Assembly (NCBI RefSeq): GCF_030403745.1
Contig: NZ_JAQMWP010000002.1
Coordinates: 558,001-622,000, forward strand
Direction of reading: 5' to 3'
Origin: Streptomyces sp. S.PB5
GTDB taxonomy: Bacteria; Actinomycetota; Actinomycetes; Streptomycetales; Streptomycetaceae
DNA: 64,000 bases
Under the pieces are notes generated by a model. The model worked only from the letters and a program-made list of their open reading frames with translations, ran no database searches and was not told the origin of the DNA. Below are positions 25,761-34,771 of this stretch, in pieces. Numbering within the stretch: position 1 is the first letter of the stretch; each line of letters begins with the position of its first letter. The position numbers and the translations under genes are program-made.

Positions 25761-26426
25761 ATGGCACCCCTGTCACCCCTGTCGGCCCGGCTCCTGGTCT
25801 GCACCCGCACCACCGGCTACCGCCACGACTCGATCCCGGCCGCCGTCGCCGCCGTACGCACCCTCGGCGGCTTCGAGGTCGAGGCGTCCGAGGACCCGGC
25901 CGCATTCGAAGCGCCCCTGGAGCGGTACGCCGCCGTGGTCTTCCTCTCCACCAGCGGCGAGATCCTCACCCCGGCCGGCCGTGAACGGCTGGCCGCCTAT
26001 GTGGAGTCGGGCGGCGGCTTCGTCGGCGTGCACGCGGCCGCCTGCACGGAGTACGAATGGCCGTACTACGGCGAGCTGTTGGGCGCCCGGTTCGACCGGC
26101 ACCCCGCCCACCAGCCCGGCAAGGCGGTCGTGGAGGACCGGGACCACCCCGCCACCCGGCACCTGCCCGCCGTATGGGACTTCACCGACGAGTGGTACGA
26201 CTTCCGCACCAACCCCCGTGGCACGGTACGGGTGTTGGCGCGCGCCGACGAGTCGTCGTACGACGGAGGCGGCATGGGGGAGGACCATCCGCTGGTGTGG
26301 TGCCGGGAGCAGGGTGCGGGGCGGGTCTTCTACACGGCGCTGGGGCACGCGGCGGAGGCGTACGAGGATCCGGACTTCCGGGCTCATCTGCTGGGCGGGA
26401 TCAGGTGGGCGGCGCGGCTGGACTAG
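25761..26426 (+). CDS. ThuA-like domain protein
   Basis: 221 residues forming a single ThuA/glutamine-amidotransferase-like domain: LLVCTRTTGYRHDSI at the start, AVVFLSTSGEILTP, GGGFVGVHAAACTEYEWPYY, and a closing GRVFYTALGHAAEAYEDP. These are hallmark motifs of ThuA proteins, linked in rhizobia to trehalose use and elsewhere to sugar-acid oxidation. A carbohydrate role is plausible given the adjacent sugar region but is not proven. The ATG at 25761 is close behind a purine-rich site. Confidence 0.85.
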   Translation: MAPLSPLSARLLVCTRTTGYRHDSIPAAVAAVRTLGGFEVEASEDPAAFEAPLERYAAVVFLSTSGEILTPAGRERLAAYVESGGGFVGVHAAACTEYEWPYYGELLGARFDRHPAHQPGKAVVEDRDHPATRHLPAVWDFTDEWYDFRTNPRGTVRVLARADESSYDGGGMGEDHPLVWCREQGAGRVFYTALGHAAEAYEDPDFRAHLLGGIRWAARLD

Positions 26427-26562
26427 GGACCGCACCTTTCGCCCCGGTCCTGGTCAGCGGCCACAGAAAACCCTTTAGGCTGCTGCTGTCGCACGTGTGA
26501 TCGGACCGGCGCGGCACGGGACCAGGGGGATCAGGGCCCAGGGATCAGGGGGACAAGAACAG

Positions 26563-28230
26563 GTGAACAGCGCGGCGGACGACGTGTTCCAGCCACTCCA
26601 GGTGGACGATCCGCCCGTGGTGGCCGGCTACCGTCTCGCCGCCCGGCTCGGCGCGGGCGGCATGGGCCGGGTCTATCTGTCGCACACGGCGGGCGGCCGC
26701 CCGGTGGCGATCAAGGTCGTACGCCCGGAACTGGCCGACGACCCCGACTTCCGGCGCCGCTTCGGCCGCGAGATCAAGGCCGCCCGGCGGGTCCGCGGCG
26801 CCTACACCGCCGAGCTGATCGACGCCGACCCGGACGCCACCCCGCCCTGGCTGGCCACGCTGTACGTCCCCGGCCCCTCCCTGGCGGAGGCCGTCCACCG
26901 CCGCGGACCGCTGCCGGTACCGGCGGTGCTGTGGCTGATGGCGGGCGTGGCCGAGGCGCTGCAGGCCATCCACGACGCGGGCATCGTGCACCGCGACCTG
27001 AAACCGTCCAACGTGTTGATGGCCGCCGACGGCCCCCGCGTCATCGACTTCGGCATCTCGCTCGCCGCCGACCTCACCGCGGTCACGGCGACGGGCTCCG
27101 CCGCGATCGGTACGCCGCAGTTCATGGCGCCCGAACAGGCCGTCGCCGGTGAGATCACCCCCGCGACCGACGTCTTCGCCCTCGCCCAGACGGCCGCGTT
27201 CGCCGCCCTGGGCGAACCTCTCTACGGCGACGGCCCCGCGGCGACTGTCCTGTACCGCATCGTCCACTCCGAACCCGACCTCACCCGCCTGCCGGAGCCT
27301 CTCCAGCCTCTGCTGGCCCGGTGCCTCGCCGCCGACCCGGCGGAACGGGCGACCCTGGCCGAGATCGTCGACCGGTCCCGGCAACTGCTGGGCCGCGAGG
27401 CCGACGCGGGCGGCGGACCGGCGGTGTGGCGGGACATCGTGGGACTCGAAGTGACGGTTCCGGCGCCGGTGGTCGATCCGGCAACGGTGCGTACGATGCC
27501 GCTGATCGCGCCGGCGCGGGCGGCGGAACCGACGGTGCCGACTCAGCCGCGCACACGGCGGCGTCGTACGCCGCTGGTCGCGGGCGCCGCAGTGGCTGCC
27601 GGGGCGCTCCTCGCGGCGGGACTGGTGTGGAACATCCGGGACCGGGCGGACGGGGCGGACGGGGCTCAGGGCAGCCGGGACGCGGTGGCGTCGTCGACCG
27701 CGGATCCCACGGCGTCAGGGCGGCCGGAGGGGGCCTCCTCGGCGGGTGGGGCGGACACGGCCGCCGAGGACGGGACAGCGGAAGGGGCGAGTCCCTCCCC
27801 GTCCTCCGCCTCGACGGGGAAGCCCCACGCGATACCGGCGTTCAACCCTCTGATGCTCGACGAGAAGAACTCCCTCTACCTCCACGACGGCCTGCGCCCG
27901 GAGACGCGCGGCGACCGCAAGGGCGACATCCGTTTCACCTGCAAGGAGGTCGGCTGCGCTCTCGAGAGCGACAGCAGCGCGATCCTCCAGATGTTCGGCA
28001 GCCCAGGCAACACCTACGAGGACTGCAGCTTCATGCTCACCGGCGCCAAGGGGGAGGACTTCCGCTACTTCGAGCTCGCCGCGGCATCCGCCGGCAGCGA
28101 GTTCTGCATTCAGCACCCCTCCGGAGACATCGCGTTGCTCGTGGTTCAGGTGAAGTCGACCGCGCTCTGGGACAAGCCCGGAATGAGCGCGCTGTCGGCG
28201 GACGTGTCGGTCTGGCGCGCGGACGCCTGA
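26563..28230 (+). CDS. Membrane-anchored Ser/Thr protein kinase (PknB type)
   Basis: 555 residues from GTG at 26563. The kinase domain spans ~22-280, with Gly-rich loop RLGAGGMGRVY, catalytic Lys51 in VAIKVV, HRDLKPSN at 143-150, DFG at 162-164 and the APEQ motif after it. A proline-rich linker leads to one membrane helix near 340-360, then a Ser/Thr/Gly-rich stretch and an extracellular domain of about 130 residues with at least four Cys (TCKEVGCALES, YEDCSF, EFCIQHP). It probably senses an external or wall signal. Its 3' end overlaps the convergent lacI-type gene by 85 bp. Confidence 0.9.
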   Translation: MNSAADDVFQPLQVDDPPVVAGYRLAARLGAGGMGRVYLSHTAGGRPVAIKVVRPELADDPDFRRRFGREIKAARRVRGAYTAELIDADPDATPPWLATLYVPGPSLAEAVHRRGPLPVPAVLWLMAGVAEALQAIHDAGIVHRDLKPSNVLMAADGPRVIDFGISLAADLTAVTATGSAAIGTPQFMAPEQAVAGEITPATDVFALAQTAAFAALGEPLYGDGPAATVLYRIVHSEPDLTRLPEPLQPLLARCLAADPAERATLAEIVDRSRQLLGREADAGGGPAVWRDIVGLEVTVPAPVVDPATVRTMPLIAPARAAEPTVPTQPRTRRRRTPLVAGAAVAAGALLAAGLVWNIRDRADGADGAQGSRDAVASSTADPTASGRPEGASSAGGADTAAEDGTAEGASPSPSSASTGKPHAIPAFNPLMLDEKNSLYLHDGLRPETRGDRKGDIRFTCKEVGCALESDSSAILQMFGSPGNTYEDCSFMLTGAKGEDFRYFELAAASAGSEFCIQHPSGDIALLVVQVKSTALWDKPGMSALSADVSVWRADA

Positions 28231-29270
28231 CCCCGCGGCCGCCCCGTACTCGCCCGCTCCACCAACCGCGTCGACAACTCCGTCCGCGTCCCCTCCGGCC
28301 GCTCCCCCTCCATCATCCGCACCAGCAGCCGCATCGCCGTCGCCGCCATCTCCGACAGCGGCTGCCGGACCGTGGTGAGCGCCGGACTGGCCCACCGTGC
28401 CTCCGGCAGGTCGTCGAAGCCGACGACGCTCATGTCGTCCGGGACGCTCAACCTCCGTTCCGCCAAGGCCTGGTAGACGCCGAGGGCCATCCGGTCCGAG
28501 CAGACGAAGACGGCCGTGGGCGGCTCGGGCAGCTCGAGCAGTTCCAGCATGCGTTCGCGGGCGACCGACTCGTCGAAGCCCGCGTGGCGCAGATACTCCG
28601 GGCGGCGGCGTACACCCGCCGCCGCCAGGGCCGAGCGGTAGCCGGCGACCCGGGCCGTGCTGCACATCTTGCGCCGGTGCCCGGCGATCACCGCGATCCG
28701 CTCATGGCCGAGCCCCAGCAGATGTTCGGTCGCGCTCACCCCGCCCTGCCAGTTCGCCGCACCCACCGACACCACACCGGCCGGCGGCTCCACCACGGGG
28801 TCGATCATCACGAACGGGATGCGGTGCTGCTCCAGCCAGGAGTACTGAGACGGCGTCAACTCGGCCAGATTGAACAGCACTCCGGACGAACCGCGGGCAA
28901 TGATCTTGTCCAGCCACCCCCGTTCCGGAGTGCCGCACCGCTTGCGCGTCAGACCCGCCGAGACGACCACCTCAAGGCCCGCGTCATGGGCGGCCTCCTC
29001 CACGCCGTGCAGCACCGCCCCCGACCAGGAACTGTTCAGCGAGTGCACCACGAGGTCGACCAGGGCCGGCGGCTTCGCCGCGTCGAAGCGCGGTCTGCGC
29101 ACATAGCCCAGCCGGTCCAGTGCCTCCGTGACCCGGCGCCGCGTCTCCGGCGCCACGTCCTCCCGGCCGTTGACGACCTTGGACGCGGTGGGTACGGACA
29201 CCCCCGCCTCCCGCGCCACCACGGCCAGTGTCGGACCGGCGGCCACGCTCGCACTCCCCGTACGGACCAT
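28146..29270 (-). CDS. LacI-family transcriptional regulator
   Basis: 374 residues. The N-terminal HTH is LAVVAREAGVSVPTASKVV followed by the hinge region ETRRRVTEALDRLGYV. The rest is a periplasmic-binding-protein-like sensor (VDLVVHSLNSSWSGAVLHG, GVLFNL, VGFDDLPEARWASPALTT). It stands at the edge of the cell-wall polysaccharide region, and palindromes of LacI type lie just upstream of it and in front of several enzyme genes, so it is the best candidate for the local repressor. The overlap with the kinase gene is tail to tail. Confidence 0.9.
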   Translation of the reverse strand: MVRTGSASVAAGPTLAVVAREAGVSVPTASKVVNGREDVAPETRRRVTEALDRLGYVRRPRFDAAKPPALVDLVVHSLNSSWSGAVLHGVEEAAHDAGLEVVVSAGLTRKRCGTPERGWLDKIIARGSSGVLFNLAELTPSQYSWLEQHRIPFVMIDPVVEPPAGVVSVGAANWQGGVSATEHLLGLGHERIAVIAGHRRKMCSTARVAGYRSALAAAGVRRRPEYLRHAGFDESVARERMLELLELPEPPTAVFVCSDRMALGVYQALAERRLSVPDDMSVVGFDDLPEARWASPALTTVRQPLSEMAATAMRLLVRMMEGERPEGTRTELSTRLVERASTGRPRGQASARQTDTSADSALIPGLSQSAVDFT

Positions 29271-29305
29271 CGGGAACCACCTCTCCGGCCCGCCCGTGGG
29301 CCTGG

Positions 29306-29341
29306 GAAAGTTTCGACCAGGGCAGGATGGTAAGCGCTTCC
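29306..29341. promoter_or_regulatory. LacI-type operator pair between lacI-like and carboxylesterase genes
   Basis: GAAAGTTTC (29306-29314) and GGTAAGCGCTTCC (29329-29341, perfect core AAGCGCTT) lie 36-71 bases upstream of the regulator start. AAGCGCTT is the classic centre of LacI/GalR-family operators. The site could control the regulator and the divergent esterase gene together. Confidence 0.6.
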
Positions 29342-29460
29342 TAAGTGCTGCCTACCCTAGGTTCGCCGCGGAAAGTCGGGAAGAGGTGGCGAGCTTCCGC
29401 AGGTCGCCTCTCGGTGTTGCCCCCGGAGTGGCGCCAGTCGCTGATCGTATGCGGGCCGTA

Positions 29461-29473
29461 GCCGACTGTATGC
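29461..29473 (+). repeat. Dispersed motif, near match (intergenic)
   Basis: GCCGACTGTATGC differs at one position from the 13-bp consensus GTSGACYGYATRC that recurs in this region. This copy is the only one outside a coding sequence. Confidence 0.5.
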
Positions 29474-29582
29474 GATGTACCCCGAACAGTCTCCAGTCCG
29501 TCTCGTGCGCCGGAATAGCGCGCCGTGATGTGGTGCTCTGTTGTTACCGGTGCACGAGCGCGGCGAGGAGGCTGGTGGTCGA

Positions 29583-31253
29583 ATGACGGCAGTCCAGACA
29601 GATCCCGTGGTGAACACCCCGCACGGATCGGTACGCGGCCGCTACGAGAACGGCATCGCGGTCTTCCGCGGCATCCCCTACGCGGTGCCCCCCTTCGGCC
29701 CCCGGCGCTTCCAGCCGCCCGCGCCCCCGGAACCCTGGGACGGGGTGCGCGACGCCGGATCCTTCGGACCGACGGCGCCGAAACCGCCGTACTCCGAAGC
29801 CTTCGCGCAGTACCTGTCCGACCCGGTCGTGCCCGGCGACGACTGCCTCAACCTCAACGTCTGGACCCCGGAGCCGGGTCGCGGAACCCGCCTGCCGGTC
29901 ATGGTCTGGCTGCACGGCGGCGCGCTGACCAGGGGCTCCTCGGCCGTTCCGGTCTACGACGGGCACTCCTTCGCCCGCGACGGCGTGGTCTTCGTCTCCG
30001 TCAACTACCGGCTCGGCGTGGAGGGCTACGGCCTCTTCCCGGACGCCCCCGCCAACCCCGGCCTGCGCGACCAGCTCGCCGCCCTGGAATGGGTGCACGA
30101 GTCGATCGGGGCCTTCGGCGGCGACCCCGCCCGCATCACCCTCTTCGGCCAGTCCGCCGGAGCCATCAGCATCGGCGCGCTGCTCGCCGCACCGCAGGCC
30201 CAGGGCCTGGTCCGGCGGGCGATCCTGCAGAGCGGGCCGCCCGAGGCCGCCGACCGCGACAAGGTACGGCGGATGGTGCGCCGCATGGCCACCCGGCTGA
30301 AGATCCCCGCCACCGCGGCAGCCTTCGCCGACGTCGACCGTGAACTGCTGCTGCGCACCCAGGGTGAGGTCGGCCGGCTCAGCAGCCCCGTGCTCGGCGG
30401 GCCCGCCTTCGGCATCGTCGTCGACGGCGACCTCGTGCCCCGCGACCCCCTGGAGGCCCTGGTCGAGGGCGGTGCCGCCCGCGACGTCGACCTCATGGCC
30501 GGCTGGACCCGCGACGAGTACCGGCTCTGGCTGGTCCCCGGCGGCCTCCTCGAACGCGTCGACCGCCTCGGCCCCGTCGCCCTGGCCGGAGCCATGGCCC
30601 GCTGCCGCGCCGGCGTGGAGGTGCCGCGCGGCTACCGCACCCTGCACCCCGAATCCGGCACCGCCGAGATCGTCGGCCAGATGGTCACCGACCACCTGCT
30701 CCGCATCCCCCTGCACCGCCTGGCCGACGCCCGCCCCGGCACGTCGTACGTCTACGAGTTCGCCTGGCCCTCCGGTCTCCCCGACCTCGGCTCCTGCCAC
30801 GCCCTGGAGCTCGGCTTCGTCTTCGACACCGGCGACAGCCCCGAGTCGGCCAGGCTCGCGGGCGAGGGCGCCCCGCACGAACTGTCCGAGGCGATGCACG
30901 GGGCGTGGGTGCGGTTCGCGGTGGAGGGGGATCCGGGGTGGGAGGCGTGGGACGACTCGCATCCGGTGCGGATCTTCGGCGACAGCGGACCGGAAACCGG
31001 GGTGGGCGTACGGGAGACCGGGGACGGTGTACCGGAGACCGGCGACGGTCGACTGCATACCGTACGCATCCCGTACACCGCATACGGTCCACGGGATGCG
31101 GAGTTCGCCCTGTGGGACGCCGAACCCGCCGCCGTCACCCCTCCGGAATCCACACTCGCATCGGTCCTTCCCGCCGGTTCGCCCACGCGTAGTACGGAAC
31201 TGCGGTCAGTGGTACGGCGGCTCCGTCTCCCCGGCGCAGTCCGCCGGCAGTGA
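29583..31253 (+). CDS. Type-B carboxylesterase
   Basis: 556 residues of the carboxylesterase/cholinesterase alpha/beta-hydrolase family. The family entry is FRGIPYAVPP, the oxyanion region is VMVWLHGGAL, and the nucleophile elbow is FGQSAG with Ser as nucleophile. GDDCLNLNVWTP is the conserved signature and the catalytic His is probably in SCHALELGFVF. Residues ~470-495 hold a 7-residue tandem repeat (PETGDGV). The last ~40 codons overlap the convergent GH127 gene by 119 bp and look like a run-on. The substrate could be an ester on plant polysaccharide, but this is inferred from location only. Confidence 0.88.
   Translation: MTAVQTDPVVNTPHGSVRGRYENGIAVFRGIPYAVPPFGPRRFQPPAPPEPWDGVRDAGSFGPTAPKPPYSEAFAQYLSDPVVPGDDCLNLNVWTPEPGRGTRLPVMVWLHGGALTRGSSAVPVYDGHSFARDGVVFVSVNYRLGVEGYGLFPDAPANPGLRDQLAALEWVHESIGAFGGDPARITLFGQSAGAISIGALLAAPQAQGLVRRAILQSGPPEAADRDKVRRMVRRMATRLKIPATAAAFADVDRELLLRTQGEVGRLSSPVLGGPAFGIVVDGDLVPRDPLEALVEGGAARDVDLMAGWTRDEYRLWLVPGGLLERVDRLGPVALAGAMARCRAGVEVPRGYRTLHPESGTAEIVGQMVTDHLLRIPLHRLADARPGTSYVYEFAWPSGLPDLGSCHALELGFVFDTGDSPESARLAGEGAPHELSEAMHGAWVRFAVEGDPGWEAWDDSHPVRIFGDSGPETGVGVRETGDGVPETGDGRLHTVRIPYTAYGPRDAEFALWDAEPAAVTPPESTLASVLPAGSPTRSTELRSVVRRLRLPGAVRRQ
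31008..31049 (+). repeat. 21-bp tandem duplication inside the carboxylesterase gene
   Basis: Two copies of GTACSGGAGACCGGSGACGGT (31008-31028 and 31029-31049) follow a more diverged third, coding for VRETGDG and VPETGDG. They abut a copy of the dispersed 13-bp motif. The insertion lies near the C-terminus, away from catalytic residues. Confidence 0.8.
31048..31092. repeat. Dispersed motif, two exact copies in opposite orientation
   Basis: GTCGACTGCATAC is on the plus strand at 31048-31060, and GTGGACCGTATGC is on the minus strand at 31080-31092. Both match GTSGACYGYATRC and sit inside the carboxylesterase gene. Confidence 0.65.
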
Positions 31254-32988
31254 CGACGGTGACCCCGCCCAGCAGCTCCGGCTCGTGCCGGACGGCGAGG
31301 TCGGAGCCGTACGGCAGGGTCAGATCCTCGAAGCGGACGCCGGGCTCCTGGTCCACGCCCTCCAGGCAGTGGACCAGGGGGCCGCGTTCGATGGCCACGC
31401 AGCCGCGTACGGCGTCCAGGTACGGGTCAGGGCGGGTGAGACGGGCGGTCAGTTCCAGGTCGACGGTGAGGGTGTCGCCGGGGGACCAGCGGCGGCGCAA
31501 GCGCAGCCAGCCGGGGAGGGTCTCGGCGGGCGGCTCGCCGTCGGGGGCCGTCGCCGTGAAGTCCGTGCACCAGGACGGGATCCGCAGCGCCAGCGTCCAG
31601 TCGGCGTCCGGCGCCTCCTCCACGGTCACCGTGATCCGGCCCTCCCACGGGTAGGCCGTCTCCACCCGGACCCGGCCGCCGCCCGCCTCGTACACGCCCG
31701 TCGCGTACTGGTGCAGCTGCAGGCCCTCGGCGTCCCCGCTCGCCATGTAGTGGGGGAGGGAGGCCAGCAGCCGCATCACGTTCGGCGGGCAGCACGCGCA
31801 GCGGAACCAGGGCGTGCGGCGGGCCGCCTTGTCGGGCTCGGAGGCGCCCTCGTACTCCTCGCGCACCTGGAGCGGATTGACGTACAGCCAGCTGTCGCCG
31901 TCGAGGCCGACACCGGCCAGGAAGCCGTTGTAGAGGGTGCGTTCGACGAGGTCGGAGTACTTCGCCTCGCCGGTGAGCAGCGCCATCCGCCACGACCACT
32001 GGATGGAGGCGATGACCGCGCAGGTCTCCGCGTAGGCCCGGTCCGGCGGCAGTTCGTACGGCTCCCCGAAGGACTCGCCCTCGTGACGGGCACCGACTCC
32101 GCCCGTCAGATACGTCTTGGAGGCCACCATCGCATCCCATAGTCGCTCGGCGACTGCATACAGTTCACGGTCGCCCGTCTCCGCGGCCAGGTCCGCGACT
32201 CCCGCCAGCAGATACAGCTGCCGCACCGCGTGCCCGGACACCGTCGTGGCCTCGCGCACCGGCAGGTGGTCCTGCCAATAGGCCCGGCCCAGATGAGGGT
32301 TGACGTCGGCATCCAGCAGGCCGTGGCCGCGACGGTCGACGAAGTACCGGGCGAGGTCCAGCCACCGCCGCTCCCCGGTCTCCCGGTACAGCTCCACCAG
32401 CGCGGTCTCGATCTCGGGGTGGCCGCAGACGCCGTCGACCGGCTTGCCCGGGCCGAAGAGCGAGTCGATGTGCAGGGCGAACCGCTCGGCGACGTCGAGG
32501 AGTTCACGGGGCCCGGTGGCCCGGTGGTGCGCCACCGCGGCCTGCAGCAGATGGCCCGCGCAGTACAACTCGTGGCCCCAGCCGAGTTCTTGCCAGCGCC
32601 GGTCCGGGCGGGCGACCTGGTAGTACGTCTGCAGATAGCCGTCCGTGTCCTGCGCGGCGGCCAGCAGTGCGGTCAACTCATCGACGCACGCCGCGAGTTC
32701 GGCGTCCTGGGGGCGATCGGCGAGCTGCCAGGAGGCCGCCTCCAGCCACTTGTGCACATCCGAGTCCTGGAACGGGAAGTCACCGGTGAAGGAGCCCTTG
32801 CCGTCGGCGGCGGCACGGAGGTTGGCGAGGTTCCCGGCCTCCTCCAGCAGGGCGGGGCCGCGCGGGATGCTGACCTCGGCGTTGGTGGCGCGGCGGGCGG
32901 CCCAGAAACCGCCGGTGACACGGGCGGCCACCGCCGGGCGGAGGGCGGTGTGCGCGGCGGGGGTCGGGCGGAGGGGGCCGGTGCTCAT
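31135..32988 (-). CDS. GH127 family glycoside hydrolase (beta-L-arabinofuranosidase type)
   Basis: 617 residues of the DUF1680/GH127 (alpha/alpha)6-barrel family. Markers are WHELYCAGHLLQAAV in degenerate form (GHELYCAGHLLQAA), NVNPLQVREEYEG-like text, and the zinc-binding CACCPPNVMR, whose Cys residues include the proposed nucleophile. FGEPYELPPDRAYAETCA carries the acid residues. Members remove beta-L-arabinofuranose from plant glycans. No signal peptide is seen, so it probably acts inside the cell on imported oligosaccharides. The ATG at 32988 is preferred over an upstream start at 33042. A LacI-like box lies just upstream. Confidence 0.9.
   Translation of the reverse strand: MSTGPLRPTPAAHTALRPAVAARVTGGFWAARRATNAEVSIPRGPALLEEAGNLANLRAAADGKGSFTGDFPFQDSDVHKWLEAASWQLADRPQDAELAACVDELTALLAAAQDTDGYLQTYYQVARPDRRWQELGWGHELYCAGHLLQAAVAHHRATGPRELLDVAERFALHIDSLFGPGKPVDGVCGHPEIETALVELYRETGERRWLDLARYFVDRRGHGLLDADVNPHLGRAYWQDHLPVREATTVSGHAVRQLYLLAGVADLAAETGDRELYAVAERLWDAMVASKTYLTGGVGARHEGESFGEPYELPPDRAYAETCAVIASIQWSWRMALLTGEAKYSDLVERTLYNGFLAGVGLDGDSWLYVNPLQVREEYEGASEPDKAARRTPWFRCACCPPNVMRLLASLPHYMASGDAEGLQLHQYATGVYEAGGGRVRVETAYPWEGRITVTVEEAPDADWTLALRIPSWCTDFTATAPDGEPPAETLPGWLRLRRRWSPGDTLTVDLELTARLTRPDPYLDAVRGCVAIERGPLVHCLEGVDQEPGVRFEDLTLPYGSDLAVRHEPELLGGVTVVTAGGLRRGDGAAVPLTAVPYYAWANRREGPMRVWIPEG
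32149..32161 (+). repeat. Dispersed motif, near match
   Basis: GGCGACTGCATAC has one mismatch to GTSGACYGYATRC. It lies antisense within the GH127 gene, where it yields uncommon codons (CTG TAT GCA GTC). Confidence 0.5.
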
Positions 32989-33008
32989 ACGGGGAGGCTC
33001 CGAGGATG

Positions 33009-33020
33009 GAAAGCGATTTC
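33009..33020. promoter_or_regulatory. LacI-type operator upstream of GH127
   Basis: GAAAGCGATTTC lies 21 bases upstream of the GH127 start and differs at one position from the palindrome GAAATCGATTTC/GAAAGCGCTTTC family. A second dyad, AACCGGTT, lies at about 33041-33048. Confidence 0.6.
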
Positions 33021-33119
33021 TGCGGGTGAGCATAGGAATCAACCGGTTCCCCCGACAAGAGGGGACCCATGCCTTCGGCGCGGGGTGCCCGCTGCCGCGA
33101 CGAGGGAACGGGAACGTAT

Positions 33120-33360
33120 CTGGCCCTTGAGCGACGCCACCGAGCCCCGCGCCACCACATGCGTGCCCAACAGCAGATGCTCTTCAGGGGTGTTGGGCTC
33201 CCGGCCCGACGCGGTCCGTAGTCGCCGTGCAGGACAAGTTCCGGGGCGGGCTCGATACCGCGTGCCCGGTGGGCGGCCAGATCACCGCGCTCCCGCCCCT
33301 GGGCCGTGGAGCGGCCGGACTTCCCACCGAGGAACAGCGCCCGCGCGTGGCCCTGCGAGA
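33120..33360 (-). pseudogene. Remnant of a LacI-family regulator
   Basis: The minus strand reads HARALFLGGKSGRSTAQGR, then RARGIEPAPELVLHGDYGPR, text typical of the sensor domain of LacI regulators. Then, in a different frame, it reads TPEEHLLLGTHVVARGSVAS, the usual C-terminal end. No HTH region is found upstream, where a 15-bp tandem repeat begins. The gene is therefore both truncated and frameshifted. It once stood beside GH127 and may have been its dedicated repressor. Confidence 0.6.
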
Positions 33361-33395
33361 CCAGCGCGTACGAGACCAGCGCGTACGAGACCAGG
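33357..33395 (+). repeat. 15-bp tandem repeat at the edge of the lacI remnant
   Basis: GAGACCAGCGCGTAC occurs at 33357-33371 and 33372-33386, followed by a 9-base partial third copy. It marks the upstream boundary of the broken regulator. Confidence 0.8.
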
Positions 33396-33457
33396 ACATA
33401 CGCGCCGCCCCCGTCGACGTCCTATGCCTCCGCCGGTGCCTACGCCTCCGCGTCGGC

Positions 33458-34378
33458 CTACGCTCGCGCCAGCGTCCCCGCGATCGACGTGATCGCCGCC
33501 GGTCCCACCCGGCAGCATCCGCCGATCAGCCGTGCCCCGGACTCCTGCCAGGCGCGGACCTGGTCGGGCGCGAAGGAGGACCGGCCGTTCCAGGCGCGGG
33601 CCTCGGCGTCCCAGGCCTCGCCGCTGTTGGGGTAGACCACGACCGGCTTGCCCGTGACGCGGGCCGCGATCTCGATCGCCGCGTCGACGTCCTCGGGGGC
33701 GCAGCAGTTGACGCCCACCGCGATCACCTCGTCGGCGTCGGCGGCCAGGGCGAAGGCGTCCTCCAGCGGCTGGCCGGCACGCGTGTGTCGACCGTCGATC
33801 GAATACGAAAGCCAGGCAGGTGTATGCAGTCCACGCAACGCCCGCAGCAGTGCCTCGGCCTCGTCGGCGTCCGGCACGGTCTCCAGGGCCAGTACGTCGG
33901 GTCCGGCGGCGTCGAGCACCTCCAGCCGGGGCCGGTGGAAGCGCTCGAGCTCGTCGACGGTCAGTCCGTACCGGCCGCGGTACTCGGAACCGTCCGCGAG
34001 CATCGCCCCGTACGGGCCGACGGACGCTGCCACCCACAGCGGGCGCGTGACGCCCCCGGCTCGCGCCCGCCGGGCCGCCTCGCGGGCCAACTCGACGCTC
34101 GCCGTGAGGAGTTCGACGGCCCGGTGGTGCCCGATCCCGCGCTTGGCGAAGCCCTCGAAGGTGGCCTGATAGCTGGAGGTGATGGCCACGTCCGCGCCCG
34201 CCTCGAAGTAGGCGAGGTGCGCCTCGGTGATCGCCTCGGGCCGCTCGGCGAGCAACCGCGCCGACCACAGTTCGTCGCTCAGGTCGTGCCCGACGGACTC
34301 GAGCTGGTTGGACATACCGCCGTCGAGCACGACGGTTCCGGCGGCGAGTGCCTCGGCGAGGGTGGAGTTGCTGGTCAT
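33458..34378 (-). CDS. mmuM: Homocysteine S-methyltransferase
   Basis: 306 residues. The zinc site is formed by GVNCCAPED and GGCCRVGPAAI, the Cys-containing motifs of the HMT family, and the start VVLDGGMSNQLE is also conserved. The enzyme transfers a methyl group from S-methylmethionine (or AdoMet) to homocysteine, giving methionine. It is not adjacent to an MmuP-type permease. The gene reads away from the lacI remnant region, and one copy of the dispersed motif falls within it without disturbing the protein pattern. Confidence 0.92.
   Translation of the reverse strand: MTSNSTLAEALAAGTVVLDGGMSNQLESVGHDLSDELWSARLLAERPEAITEAHLAYFEAGADVAITSSYQATFEGFAKRGIGHHRAVELLTASVELAREAARRARAGGVTRPLWVAASVGPYGAMLADGSEYRGRYGLTVDELERFHRPRLEVLDAAGPDVLALETVPDADEAEALLRALRGLHTPAWLSYSIDGRHTRAGQPLEDAFALAADADEVIAVGVNCCAPEDVDAAIEIAARVTGKPVVVYPNSGEAWDAEARAWNGRSSFAPDQVRAWQESGARLIGGCCRVGPAAITSIAGTLARA
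33822..33834 (-). repeat. Dispersed motif, exact copy
   Basis: GTGGACTGCATAC on the minus strand, inside the homocysteine methyltransferase gene, coding there for GLHT. Confidence 0.6.
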
Positions 34379-34455
34379 GCCGTCGACGGTAGTCCCTGCG
34401 GCACCGGAGGCCACATCGGAGGGTGTCCGTCGAGCGGGCGGCCGTGGCTTGAGCG

Positions 34456-34485
34456 AGGCGAGGTGAGGTGAGGTGAGGTGAGGCG
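34456..34485 (+). repeat. Pentanucleotide repeat (AGGYG)6
   Basis: Four AGGTG units at 34461-34480, flanked by one AGGCG on each side. It lies about 80 bases upstream of the methyltransferase start. Confidence 0.85.
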
Positions 34486-34771
34486 GAGCGGGGCGGGGTG
34501 TGGTGCGGCGTGGCGGCTGAGGCCCCTGCTCGGCGGGCGTCTCCTCGATGAGGCGCCGAACGGGACCCGACAGGATCGGACCGGACCGGCGCACGGCCGC
34601 CCGGAAACGTCACGAGGACCGTGGTCGCCGGGAAGACAACCTCCTCCCGAGCCGTTGAACGCCAGGCGTGGTCGAGGTGCGGCACCGCGTGCGAGGCCCG
34701 CTGAAGCCGGTCCGGAACCGGCCCACGGCTTGTCAGAGCCGCCAGCGGCGCCAGAGCCGCGTCAAAGCCGC

